From: Paenibacillus cellulosilyticus
GTDB taxonomy: Bacteria; Bacillota; Bacilli; Paenibacillales; Paenibacillaceae
DNA length: 64,000 bases
Direction: 5' to 3'
Assembly: GCF_003182255.1 (NCBI RefSeq)
Contig: NZ_QGTQ01000002.1
Span: forward strand, 124,001 to 188,000
The notes under the pieces were generated by a model. It was not told where the DNA came from. It did no database searches and worked only from the letters and a program-made list of their open reading frames with translations. The position numbers and the translations under genes were made by a program. Position 1 is the first letter of the stretch. Each line of letters opens with the position of its first letter. Positions 53,167 to 61,613 of this stretch are shown one piece after another.

Positions 53167-54949
53167 CTTCTTCCTCTCCTTCCGTATCCATCGGCAGCGT
53201 AATGGTGACGACCGTTCCTTGTCCCAGCTCGCTCTGAATGTCGAGATGCCCTCGATTGCCATAGTAGCTGCGAATCCGATCCGCAACATTCCGAACCCCA
53301 AGCCCGCTGCCTGCTGCTTCGTCCTCCGATTGATGTTCCGATAAGAGCGTCTTCCGTTTGTCCTCCGGCATCCCCACGCCATTATCCTCAATTCGAATCA
53401 TCAATTGTTTCGTATCCAGCTCCTTCACGACGATGCGAAGCAGCCCGCCGCTGTTCACACCGTAGAAGCCATGAATGATCGCATTCTCGATGAACGGCTG
53501 GAACGTCAGCTTGTGAACGGGGCAATGGTGCAGATGCTCTGGACATTCCACCTCGCAATTAAAGGATGAACGGAACCGATGCTGCTGAAGATAAACGTAC
53601 GAGTTCATCCACTTCAGTTCCTCCCGCAGCGTAACGCGCTTATTGCTGTCCTTCACGCTGTACCGGAGAATTTGCGCCAGTTCCTTCAGCATTTGGCTGA
53701 TCTGATACTCTTCCTTCTCGATGGCCATCCAGTTGATTGAATCAAGCGTATTGTATAAAAAATGCGGATTGATCTGCGCCTCCAGCGCTCTGATCTCCGC
53801 TTCCTTCTGCTTCTCTATGGCAGACTTCGACTCATTCATCAGCTCGCTTACCTTCAGCATCATCTTATTAAAGCTGAGGGCGATGACGGACAAGTCGTCG
53901 TGCGCCGTGCCTTCCACCTGGACATCAAGCGTTCCGTGCTGCGCGGTCCGCATCGCTTTCAGAATGCGCCGGATTGAACGGGTTAAGCGCCCGGAGAAAA
54001 TCGTAATAAGAATAACCGTCAAGACTGCCGCTGATAGGCCGAAATAGAGGGTCAGATGCTGCATCGCGTACATTTCTTTGAACAGTTGATTCTGGTCGAC
54101 GAGGTTATTCACCCATAGTTTGCTCGACATGTTGTAGTACGTGTTCAGAATGGTAGAGTCCGTGACGATGTCGTTCACATTCAGGCCAATCTGAGACTTA
54201 TCGGGCGAGGAAACGATGATGCCGGACTTATCCGTTAGAAAATTCCGCTTGTTCAGCCGTGGCGAATCATTGGCGGTACTTGGTTCCTCCAGATTAATGG
54301 CCTGTGCGAGCACCGACTCGTACACCGTAATGACCGCCACACCTATTGGCTCTAAGCTAGCCACATTGAGGTCGCTTAGTTGTCTAGCAAGATGGAAGCC
54401 GTACTGCTCGTTGTTATTGATCGTGTCGATCTTGAGCGGCGGTGTAATGACCGGCTGCCCTTTCCCATCAATAGCCTTCTGGTAGATTGGAAGATGGATC
54501 AGGTCTTTCACGCTGGACCACATATTATCGTAGGGAGAGCCCGTCTGCCGGTCGTAGGTAATAAGCGTATTATTAGAAGTAAAAATCGCAATGCTGCGAA
54601 TCCCTTCTTTGGCATACGAATACCGCGACAAAATGTTAATGAGCTTCCTCCTGCTAAACTCTGGTGACTCTGCCGTTGGGTCGTTGATCTCTTTCACTAG
54701 ACTCATGACGTTATCGTCGGTGAACACTTGGAATAGCAAATCCTCATAGTCTTGCATCGAAGTGTCGAGATTCTTGGACGTTTGCAGCAGATTCACGTTG
54801 ATCAAATCATTCATATTCGTCTTCATAGCGACCGTCGACGTGTAGTATGACATCATCTCCACGGCGAGCATCGGCAGCAGACTGACTAGCAGGAAGGTAA
54901 CGAGCAATTTATTGCGGAAGCTGATGCCTTTCTTGAACGGCTTATCCAT
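53147..54949 (-). CDS. Sensor histidine kinase, YesM type
   Basis: 600 residues from the ATG at 54949 (AAAGGGAAG upstream; an ATG at 54973 has a weaker site). Helix LLVTFLLVSLLPMLAVEM, a dCache-like outer domain ~45-300, a second helix (LYFGLSAAVLTVILITIF), HAMP (RILKAMRTAQHGTLDVQVEG). Kinase box EAQINPHFLYNTLDSINW, N box FQPFIENAIIHGF, G1/G2 IEDNGVGMPED and GSGLGVRNVADR. Partner of the regulator at 51610. A cre-like box (55009-55022) lies 60 bp upstream. Confidence 0.93.
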   Translation of the reverse strand: MDKPFKKGISFRNKLLVTFLLVSLLPMLAVEMMSYYTSTVAMKTNMNDLINVNLLQTSKNLDTSMQDYEDLLFQVFTDDNVMSLVKEINDPTAESPEFSRRKLINILSRYSYAKEGIRSIAIFTSNNTLITYDRQTGSPYDNMWSSVKDLIHLPIYQKAIDGKGQPVITPPLKIDTINNNEQYGFHLARQLSDLNVASLEPIGVAVITVYESVLAQAINLEEPSTANDSPRLNKRNFLTDKSGIIVSSPDKSQIGLNVNDIVTDSTILNTYYNMSSKLWVNNLVDQNQLFKEMYAMQHLTLYFGLSAAVLTVILITIFSGRLTRSIRRILKAMRTAQHGTLDVQVEGTAHDDLSVIALSFNKMMLKVSELMNESKSAIEKQKEAEIRALEAQINPHFLYNTLDSINWMAIEKEEYQISQMLKELAQILRYSVKDSNKRVTLREELKWMNSYVYLQQHRFRSSFNCEVECPEHLHHCPVHKLTFQPFIENAIIHGFYGVNSGGLLRIVVKELDTKQLMIRIEDNGVGMPEDKRKTLLSEHQSEDEAAGSGLGVRNVADRIRSYYGNRGHLDIQSELGQGTVVTITLPMDTEGEEEDANRRR

Positions 54950-55008
54950 GCGCTTCTTCCCTTTCTTTTGCATCTTTGCCTATTAATCATACGATAGGAC
55001 GTGGATCG

Positions 55009-55022
55009 TGAAAGCGTTTTTA
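55009..55022. promoter_or_regulatory. cre-like box upstream of the sensor kinase gene
   Basis: TGAAAGCGTTTTTA has one mismatch to the cre consensus. It lies between the divergent kinase and glycosidase genes, nearer the kinase. Confidence 0.4.
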
Positions 55023-55199
55023 TGGTGGAAATATTATAGAAAAGTGGACATTTATTAGATGGATTTGCAGCGAATATGAAATCCTCGGATTTATTGGACT
55101 TTCGTGCAGCATCGAATATAAATATTTCCACCTATCGTAAATCATTAGAATGGAACATTCCCCCGTTTCGGATTAGCGTATTGGCTGAAGGGAGGAGAT

Positions 55200-55213
55200 T
55201 GAACACGCTTTCA
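55200..55213. promoter_or_regulatory. cre-like box upstream of the CBM35 glycosidase gene
   Basis: TGAACACGCTTTCA has one mismatch to TGWAANCGNTNWCA and lies about 60 bp ahead of the glycosidase start. The remaining bases of the 55023-55271 gap show no further clear element. Confidence 0.4.
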
Positions 55214-55271
55214 AGAGGAAGCAAGCAACTGCTATACAGATGCAATAAACGAACTAATAGGAGGTTTACTA

Positions 55272-57344
55272 ATGAGTCCATTCGTGGCTAAGAAAACGAT
55301 GAAAAAAGCGATGTTATTCGGTATGCTGACCGCGCTTGGCGGCAGCTTGATCGGTGTCTCCCCCGCTTATGCTGCTACGGCGATGACCGTCGATCTATCG
55401 AGCGTTATTGGGCCCGTCACGCATAGCGCTGCTGGCTCGCTATACGGTGTCATCGAGAGTCAGCCGGATAACAACCTGATACTCCCGCTGCATGCCAAAG
55501 CGTTCAACAACCCAGCCGTTAGCGGCTATCAGCAGCCTTGGGGCGCTGCCATTCCAGTCGCACAGAAGCTCGCTGGCACGGGCAGCCAAGTATCCATTCG
55601 CTTAGCCGATTGGTTCACAGGCTGGTACGACTATTCGAACCTAACCGACTGGTTCAACAAGCTGACGACAACGGTTAACGCTGTGAAATCGGCTGGTCTT
55701 ACGAATGTGTACGGCTATGAGCTGTGGAACGAGCCGGATGGTACGTGGAAAGGCAAATATGTCGGCGGACTCGATTACAGCGACAGCTATGTACAATTTA
55801 CCGTTAATGCGCCTTCGACCAAAGCGTATACGATGACGATCCGATATGCGAACGGCTCGGGCGCAAGCTCAACACACAGCTTAAGCGTCAATGGCGGCAG
55901 CGCATCGACCGTTACATATGCGAACACGGGCGGCTACTTCGGTACGGGCAGCGCTGCTTCGTTGAATGTGACTGTTAATTTGAATGCAGGCAGCAACACG
56001 ATCCGATTAACCAAAGGTTCAACTGGCTACGCCGAAATCGACTATATCGATATCGCAGGCGCGAGCCCTGTACGCTATGAAGCGGAGAATGCAACGGTTA
56101 ATCATGCAACCGTTTACAGTTCGGGTTATGCCTCCTCGGATTCGAGCGGCAACCTGACGTTCCGCGAGTTCTTCAGCCAAACGTACACGAAGCTGAAGCA
56201 GCTCGACTCGACGGCAAAGGCGATTGGCCCTGAGTTCGCTGGCTATAGCCATAATGCAATGCTCGACTTCATGACCTATCAGAAATCGCAAAACACCGTT
56301 CCGGATATTAGCGGCTGGCATCAGCTCGGCGGCGAGAATTTTACAGCCAACTTCAATGATTATCGCGCTATCGAGAGCTCACTAGGGATATCGGCAAGAC
56401 CGATCTCCATCAATGAGTACAGCGGAGCAGCATGGTTGAATGATGAAGGCAGACCGGGCGCTGTTGCTCCGCTCATCGCGAAGTTCGAGCGTCTGAAGGT
56501 CGATACGGCGATGCAGAGCTACTGGGATGTGCCGAATCCCGGACGGCTCGGCAGCCTCCTCTCCAGCTCCACTCAACGCAATGGCGGCTGGTGGTTCTAC
56601 AAGTGGTACGGTGATATGACGGGCAACATGGTTTCCGTCACGCCTCCGGACGTAAACAGTGTGACAAGTCTCGACGGCTTCGCGAATGTGGACTCGTCGC
56701 GGCAATATGCAAGCGTACTGTTCGGCGGCATTACCGATGGTACCGTCAATGCGGTCATCAAGAACTTCCCGTCGTTCTTCGGCTCGAACGGCAGCAAAGT
56801 GCATGTACGCGTCGACTGGACGCCTTTCGTCAGCAGATCGACCGCGGTGAACACGACAAATACGCTGCTTGAGGGCGACTACACGATCGCCAACAACCAG
56901 ATCACTGTTTCGATGAGCGGCCTGTACAACAACGACGGCTACCGGATCTACATTACGCCTTATGGTCAGGCAACGAACGTATATGAGGCGGAGTATGCAG
57001 CGGTCAACCACTCGAATATCGCTTCGAGTACCAATGCATCCGGCGGCAAGTATGTTGCGCAGATGGACTATAGCGACAGCTACGTCGACTTCTACGTGAA
57101 AGTGGCAACTACGAAGACGTACACGATGACGATCCGCTACGCGAACGGCGGCGGTGCCAACGCGACGCAAGGTATCGCGTATAATGGCGGCCCCTGGGGG
57201 ACGGTCACCTATCCAGCCACCGCAGGATGGGGCCAGTTCAGCACGGTGAACGTGAACGTCAACCTGACCGCGGGCGATAACATCATTCGCCTGGCGAAGG
57301 GTACGACGGGGTATGCGGAGCTGGATAGTGTTACGTTGAACTAG
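55272..57344 (+). CDS. Secreted clan GH-A (GH39-like) glycosidase with an inserted CBM35 and a C-terminal CBM35
   Basis: 690 residues, ATG at 55272 with AGGAGG upstream. Signal peptide cleaved near ISPAYA-like SPAYAATA (~35). Catalytic barrel strands begin by ~40. The acid/base Glu is in YELWNEPDG (~155) and the nucleophile Glu in ISINEYSG (~380). Between them, residues ~165-295 are a CBM35: KYVGGLDYSDSYVQF, YTMTIRYANGSG, NTIRLTKGSTGYAEIDYIDI, and only then its normal first strand VRYEAENATVNH. The barrel resumes with LTFREFFSQTYTKLKQLD. A complete CBM35 in normal order ends the protein (VYEAEYAAVNH to GYAELDSVTLN, ~570-690). Substrate unknown; probably a plant cell-wall polysaccharide. Confidence 0.87.
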   Translation: MSPFVAKKTMKKAMLFGMLTALGGSLIGVSPAYAATAMTVDLSSVIGPVTHSAAGSLYGVIESQPDNNLILPLHAKAFNNPAVSGYQQPWGAAIPVAQKLAGTGSQVSIRLADWFTGWYDYSNLTDWFNKLTTTVNAVKSAGLTNVYGYELWNEPDGTWKGKYVGGLDYSDSYVQFTVNAPSTKAYTMTIRYANGSGASSTHSLSVNGGSASTVTYANTGGYFGTGSAASLNVTVNLNAGSNTIRLTKGSTGYAEIDYIDIAGASPVRYEAENATVNHATVYSSGYASSDSSGNLTFREFFSQTYTKLKQLDSTAKAIGPEFAGYSHNAMLDFMTYQKSQNTVPDISGWHQLGGENFTANFNDYRAIESSLGISARPISINEYSGAAWLNDEGRPGAVAPLIAKFERLKVDTAMQSYWDVPNPGRLGSLLSSSTQRNGGWWFYKWYGDMTGNMVSVTPPDVNSVTSLDGFANVDSSRQYASVLFGGITDGTVNAVIKNFPSFFGSNGSKVHVRVDWTPFVSRSTAVNTTNTLLEGDYTIANNQITVSMSGLYNNDGYRIYITPYGQATNVYEAEYAAVNHSNIASSTNASGGKYVAQMDYSDSYVDFYVKVATTKTYTMTIRYANGGGANATQGIAYNGGPWGTVTYPATAGWGQFSTVNVNVNLTAGDNIIRLAKGTTGYAELDSVTLN

Positions 57345-57361
57345 TTTGTTGGTATGGAATG

Positions 57362-57391
57362 CAACAAAGCCCTCACTGTGAGGGCTTTGTT
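57362..57391 (+). terminator. Rho-independent terminator after the glycosidase gene
   Basis: AACAAAGCCCTCA pairs with TGAGGGCTTTGTT around CTG, then TCGTT. Confidence 0.85.
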
Positions 57392-57434
57392 CGTTATGGG
57401 TGGACAGTCAGGAGCCGCCGCGGTTGTTCGAACA

Positions 57435-57622
57435 CGTCTAACGGTCGCCACAGGGGCTATTTTGCTGAAAAAGGAAGGTGGCCTCGCGTAACGGTTGCCA
57501 TAGAACCTATTGAGTCAAATTCGCTCTGTTACGCTTGATAACCAGCCAATAAGCCCCACTGTAACCGTTACAGTTCTGAAAGGGGCTTATGGGGTCGGAT
57601 AAGCGCTGTGGCAACCGTAAGC
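57435..57622. repeat. Intergenic repeat cluster with CTAACGGTTGCCA-type words
   Basis: Four variants: CTAACGGTCGCCAC (~57438), GTAACGGTTGCCATAG (~57487), GTAACCGTTACAG (~57562) and GTGGCAACCGTAAGC (57608-57622, identical to 33541-33555). AATAAGCCCC/GGGGCTTAT forms a stem at about 57548-57594. The right end overlaps the last codons of the membrane-protein gene. Confidence 0.6.
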
Positions 57623-58378
57623 GGAGTTGTTGATGGCAGCATCCGCAACGATCTTATACGTGCCGTTCTCCTCAATCCGTACCAATGTTTGATGATCACT
57701 GGTCTTTTCCATTGGAGCATATTTTCCATTCGGCTTCGTGACATGCTGCCCCGTTGCTCCCCCATTTCCAACGCCTTGCGTATCCCAAACAATCTTGAAC
57801 CTTAGAATCTGACCTTTCTGTACATGGACGGGTATCTCTTTCGATCCATTGAAATAATCAAATGTCGCTTCATACGTATTGAGCGCACTCTGCGTATACG
57901 TTTCCTTCCAGTTTACTTGTCGATCCATCGCGCTTACATTCATCCACACGAACAAAATAATAGGCAAAGCAAATGCGAATATATAACTATGCCATTGCAT
58001 CTTTTTGAAAATGAATGTACCCCAGTAATACACCAACGCGAACACAACTCCAAAAGCCCCGACGAAGACAAACGCTGCAAATGAATTGTATTTCAAGCTA
58101 TACGAAAAGTAGGCCAGACCAAAGAAAATATAGAGGGCCGCCTTTATCGGTTCTCTATTCCGTGAAACATACTTGAGAATGAGGTCAATGACTAGTGAGG
58201 ACGAAATTCCGTATAAATAGATGATGGGCCAAATCTTCAATTCTTGCATTGAACCAAACGATTGATACCAATCACCTGTCATGGTCAAACAAAAGAACCA
58301 GAAGAACACAACAGTAAACCCCGCCGAAGCAAGCTTCATAAGTAAATACGATTGTACGTTTCGCTGTGTTTGATTCAT
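57587..58378 (-). CDS. Integral membrane protein of unknown function
   Basis: 263 residues from the ATG at 58378 (GGAGGAGG upstream). About five hydrophobic helices in the first 150 residues (ASAGFTVVFFWFFCLTMTG, IWPIIYLYGISSSLVIDLIL, AALYIFFGLAYFSYSL, FAAFVFVGAFGVVFALVYYW, YIFAFALPIILFVWM). Then a ~110-residue outer domain with beta-like pattern (VHVQKGQILRFKIVWDTQG, LVRIEENGTYKIVADAAI). No family recognised. The last ~10 codons (YGCHSAYPTP) come from an intergenic repeat, so the original C-terminus seems to have been replaced. AT-richer than the sugar operons. Confidence 0.65.
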   Translation of the reverse strand: MNQTQRNVQSYLLMKLASAGFTVVFFWFFCLTMTGDWYQSFGSMQELKIWPIIYLYGISSSLVIDLILKYVSRNREPIKAALYIFFGLAYFSYSLKYNSFAAFVFVGAFGVVFALVYYWGTFIFKKMQWHSYIFAFALPIILFVWMNVSAMDRQVNWKETYTQSALNTYEATFDYFNGSKEIPVHVQKGQILRFKIVWDTQGVGNGGATGQHVTKPNGKYAPMEKTSDHQTLVRIEENGTYKIVADAAINNSAYGCHSAYPTP

Positions 58379-58562
58379 CGCAAGCCTCCTCCACCTACCA
58401 TAAGCTACTAACTGCAAGTATGTGTGGAATTGTGCAATGGGTCCAATCCATTTCTCTTTTCATAAGTATAAATTTTCCTTTTCGATCGACAGGAAACATT
58501 TTACAAGTGTATATCGTTATTAGTATGTATATACCAAATCTTTGTGGCGCAGGAGCACCGAT

Positions 58563-59516
58563 ATGAAGCTCAACATTAAAACCAAACTCTATCAAACGAA
58601 TTACATTCTGATTCTCATTTGTTTCTTATCGATTGTAACTTCCTGGCTTATCTCCTATTTCGACTACGTCAACATGGTGAATAACGGTTATATAAACAAG
58701 AAATCAATTTCGTTTCGGCTGGAGGAAATGAACAAACCCTTCAACCCCAATCTATCTGGTTATATCTTAATGCAATACGATAACGAACGATTAAGTCCCA
58801 AATATGTTTATATAAACGGAGATGTGAAACTCCCCCCAATTATTAAAAACAATAACTTTAATATAGATAAGGATATAGATAGCCATGCAGCGATCGTTGG
58901 CGCATCTGCATCAATTGAATCAATTCCAAACGGATATACAATTACGGGTACTTTTGATACCTCTCATTCGTACCGGTTGTCTTCCGACATATGGCTATTA
59001 AGTAGAATTGAAGAACTCCATTTGGACAAAGGCCATTATTTTATATTCACTTCTCCATCATCAAGTCCAGAGGACAAGCTTAGTGCATTAATGAACGGGA
59101 ATCCGTATGAGGTTTTATCCATGCAAAACTATGGCACCTACTCGCTAGCGTCAAATTCGTTATTCCAGAACATTTTATGGGCGCTGTATCTATTTTTTCT
59201 TTTGATTGCGCTGGCACACACTATTAATGGGCATAGAAAAGACGGCAAACTGATTACCGTGCTTTATTATTCCGGGTTTTCTACCTATCGACTGATATGG
59301 ATCATGATTAAACTTCGACTCTTTTCCTTTATGTTGATTTCAATATTCTTAGTGATCTCATGCGTTCTATTAAACCGCTATATATACAGCCTCTGGGATA
59401 CTTCATGGCTGCTCTATTCCTTCTGTTTTATTGGCTTTCAGTCTCTTTCTATAATCATTGCATCGATAAGCACAAGCTGCCAATATTCTGTCAAAAAAGA
59501 GGGTCATCGTTTTTGA
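58563..59516 (+). CDS. ABC transporter membrane protein, first half (bacteriocin-associated/FtsX-like permease type)
   Basis: 317 residues from the ATG at 58563 (AGGAG seven nt upstream). Helix ILILICFLSIVTSWLISYF at the N-terminus, an outer domain ~40-205, then three helices at ~210-305 (NILWALYLFFLLIALAHTIN; LFSFMLISIFLVISCVLLN; WLLYSFCFIGFQSLSIIIASI). The cytoplasmic stretch GHRKDGKLITVLYYSGFSTYRL resembles the loop after the first helix pair of FtsX-like permeases. It ends at TTTTTGA, where the next gene begins in another frame. Together the two halves (~740 residues) match the size of TIGR01654-type bacteriocin-associated membrane proteins. Confidence 0.7.
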   Translation: MKLNIKTKLYQTNYILILICFLSIVTSWLISYFDYVNMVNNGYINKKSISFRLEEMNKPFNPNLSGYILMQYDNERLSPKYVYINGDVKLPPIIKNNNFNIDKDIDSHAAIVGASASIESIPNGYTITGTFDTSHSYRLSSDIWLLSRIEELHLDKGHYFIFTSPSSSPEDKLSALMNGNPYEVLSMQNYGTYSLASNSLFQNILWALYLFFLLIALAHTINGHRKDGKLITVLYYSGFSTYRLIWIMIKLRLFSFMLISIFLVISCVLLNRYIYSLWDTSWLLYSFCFIGFQSLSIIIASISTSCQYSVKKEGHRF

Positions 59517-60787
59517 GGCTATCCGAAATACTCTTTAAACAATCTCGAATGCTGTACTTCGCAGTCTTCTTAGTCTCTCTCTTATTTTTTTCGATGGTAC
59601 TTGTGTTATTAATCAATGTTAAGCAAGCGAATCTCGAAACTCATTCAACGAACAACTTTAAGGGGAAAAATTTATATCAGTTATCAGACAACCTCTATAA
59701 CGATAGAGAAACCGCGTATTTTTCTAACAGTAACAGCTATACGATTCTAAGAGATTTCTCGAATCAGTTAGCACAGAACACTTCCTTGAACTATTACAAT
59801 TCAATCTGGCAACCAATCGAAATAGCTGACTTCAAAGGCGATGTCCATTTCGATGCCTATTACGAGAATGGTTCCAATCAACAGCCCTATGAAGTGAAAG
59901 GCAAGACTTATCGCGCCATTAAATCTCTTCAACTCAACGCAAAGGTATTTGAGCTGAATCATATTGAAGCAGAAGAAGGAACTCTCTTCTCCAACAATGA
60001 TTTTATATTTAGCAACGATGATAGCAGCAGTATCCCTGTTTTACTTGGTTCGGATTATGCGGGCATTTATAAACCTGGCGATACAATACATATTCTATAT
60101 TACCAGCGGCCTTACACGGGTAATGTGGTTGGAATCTTATCCCCCTCTCAGAAAATTATTACTGCCAATGATCCTGAACGATTACTAGATCGATATATCG
60201 TTCTGCCGTCCATGTCTTTCGATAACCATGTAAATGTACAAGCAGGAAGAATCTTCTTCAAAGCATCATTATTAAGCAAAATAAACGGAATCATTATTAC
60301 TGATTTAAGTCCGATTGAATTAAATAAAGTAATGTCAACGATCTCAAACGAAACCCATTTTAATGATTTTGATATTATCGGCGCTAATAGCATTGCCATC
60401 AAACTGCTAATCAATATGACAGAAGCGAATAGAAGCTTACTATTAATAACTGCTGCAATATCCATGATCGTTGTGTTACTTCTCTTCTTGTGGATCATTT
60501 CTGTTGTAATCCGAAGCAATAGCAGTGTATACAAAGTGTTCTTAATTTCCGGTGCAAGCTTTGATCAATTATATGCTAGTACCCGAAATCAGTTCTTATT
60601 ATGGGTGGGAATAAGCAGCTTCTTGCCATTATTCCCCCTTCTTATCCTTGTAAGCAATCCGCTTTATTTTGTAATAAACTACCTACTGATCGATGTGGTT
60701 TTGTGTGCATGCTTTGTTATAGCCATACATCTATTTATTAAACGTACGTTCACACGACTTAATATTGTTCAGCAATTGAAAGGATGA
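59513..60787 (+). CDS. ABC transporter membrane protein, second half
   Basis: 424 residues from a TTG at 59513 with GAGGG nine nt upstream. The TTG overlaps the TGA of the previous gene (TTGA), so the two are coupled. A first helix (MLYFAVFLVSLLFFSMVLVLLI), an outer domain ~45-310, then three helices at the end (LLLITAAISMIVVLLLFLWII; FLLWVGISSFLPLFPLLILV; YLLIDVVLCACFVIAIHLFI) and an RLNIVQQLKG tail typical of permeases touching an ATPase. Stops directly before the ATPase gene. A programmed or accidental frameshift splitting one long permease is an alternative. Confidence 0.7.
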   Translation: MRLSEILFKQSRMLYFAVFLVSLLFFSMVLVLLINVKQANLETHSTNNFKGKNLYQLSDNLYNDRETAYFSNSNSYTILRDFSNQLAQNTSLNYYNSIWQPIEIADFKGDVHFDAYYENGSNQQPYEVKGKTYRAIKSLQLNAKVFELNHIEAEEGTLFSNNDFIFSNDDSSSIPVLLGSDYAGIYKPGDTIHILYYQRPYTGNVVGILSPSQKIITANDPERLLDRYIVLPSMSFDNHVNVQAGRIFFKASLLSKINGIIITDLSPIELNKVMSTISNETHFNDFDIIGANSIAIKLLINMTEANRSLLLITAAISMIVVLLLFLWIISVVIRSNSSVYKVFLISGASFDQLYASTRNQFLLWVGISSFLPLFPLLILVSNPLYFVINYLLIDVVLCACFVIAIHLFIKRTFTRLNIVQQLKG

Positions 60788-61477
60788 TTGGATTTGTCTC
60801 TCACTCTAATTAATGTGAAGAAACAGTATAACAATGTGCTTTTATTCGATCATGTATCGCTAAAAGCCAATCCTGGTGAGATTATTGCGTTGAAAGGAAA
60901 AAGCGGAACCGGAAAAAGCACCCTACTAAACATTATTGCAGGATTGGAGAAGCCTTCATCAGGCGAAATCCTACTGAACGAACTTTCTTTTTCCGAAAAA
61001 AGCGTACATGAGTTAAGCAGGGTACGTAGAGAATACATCGGTTACATCTCACAGCACACGCCATTAATACCGAAACTAACGGTACTCGACAATATTACAA
61101 TCCCTTTGCATTTCATTAAGAAGTCCGAAGTCAACAAAGAAATCATGGCGCGGATTGATGAATATGCTGCCTTGTTAGAGATAAAAAACTTATATGATAA
61201 CAAAATCGAACAATTATCAGGCGGAGAGCAGCAGAGGGTCGGTATCATTCGTGCTTTACTCCATAATCCCAATTTAGTTGTTGCTGATGAACCAACAGCC
61301 TCATTGGATGATGAGACTTCGGCATTGGTCTTCGAATGCTTTAACCATCTCAAATCCAAAGGTGCAATCATACTGCTAAGCACCCATCATGCTGCCATAG
61401 CTGCAAAATGTGATTCCATCTATTTATTAACGCCGGATGGATTGGTATTGGAGAGCCCCGAGATCTCAGATTTATAA
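60788..61477 (+). CDS. ABC transporter ATP-binding protein
   Basis: 229 residues from the TTG at 60788 (AAAGGA upstream), immediately after the permease stop; a second TTG six bases on is also possible. Walker A LKGKSGTGKST, Q-loop in YISQHTPL, signature LSGGEQQRVGIIRALL, Walker B LVVADEPTASLD and H-loop HH in STHHAA are complete. It energises the split permease before it; export of a peptide or defence against one is the usual role of such sets. No precursor-peptide gene is visible nearby. Confidence 0.88.
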   Translation: MDLSLTLINVKKQYNNVLLFDHVSLKANPGEIIALKGKSGTGKSTLLNIIAGLEKPSSGEILLNELSFSEKSVHELSRVRREYIGYISQHTPLIPKLTVLDNITIPLHFIKKSEVNKEIMARIDEYAALLEIKNLYDNKIEQLSGGEQQRVGIIRALLHNPNLVVADEPTASLDDETSALVFECFNHLKSKGAIILLSTHHAAIAAKCDSIYLLTPDGLVLESPEISDL

Positions 61478-61529
61478 AATCAGACTCATGTACTTTAAAT
61501 AGAAACTCAGAAATCAGTATTATATTCTA

Positions 61530-61580
61530 AACACAAAGAAAGTGGATCATAGGTTTTATGATCCACTTTCTTTGTGTTTT
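61530..61580. terminator. Long perfect stem-loop, bidirectional terminator
   Basis: AACACAAAGAAAGTGGATCA pairs with its reverse complement (TGATCC..TTTGTGTTT) around a short loop. It separates the plus-strand ABC island from the convergent GH36 gene. Confidence 0.85.
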
Positions 61581-61613
61581 GTTATCTATCATTACTCTTG
61601 ATCGTTCGTAATC

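Noticed and set aside
53167-53391. N-terminal extension of the response regulator at 51610
   Set aside because: The extra 75 residues overlap the kinase gene in another frame and precede a clear ribosome site and the normal REC start MRIVVVEDE.
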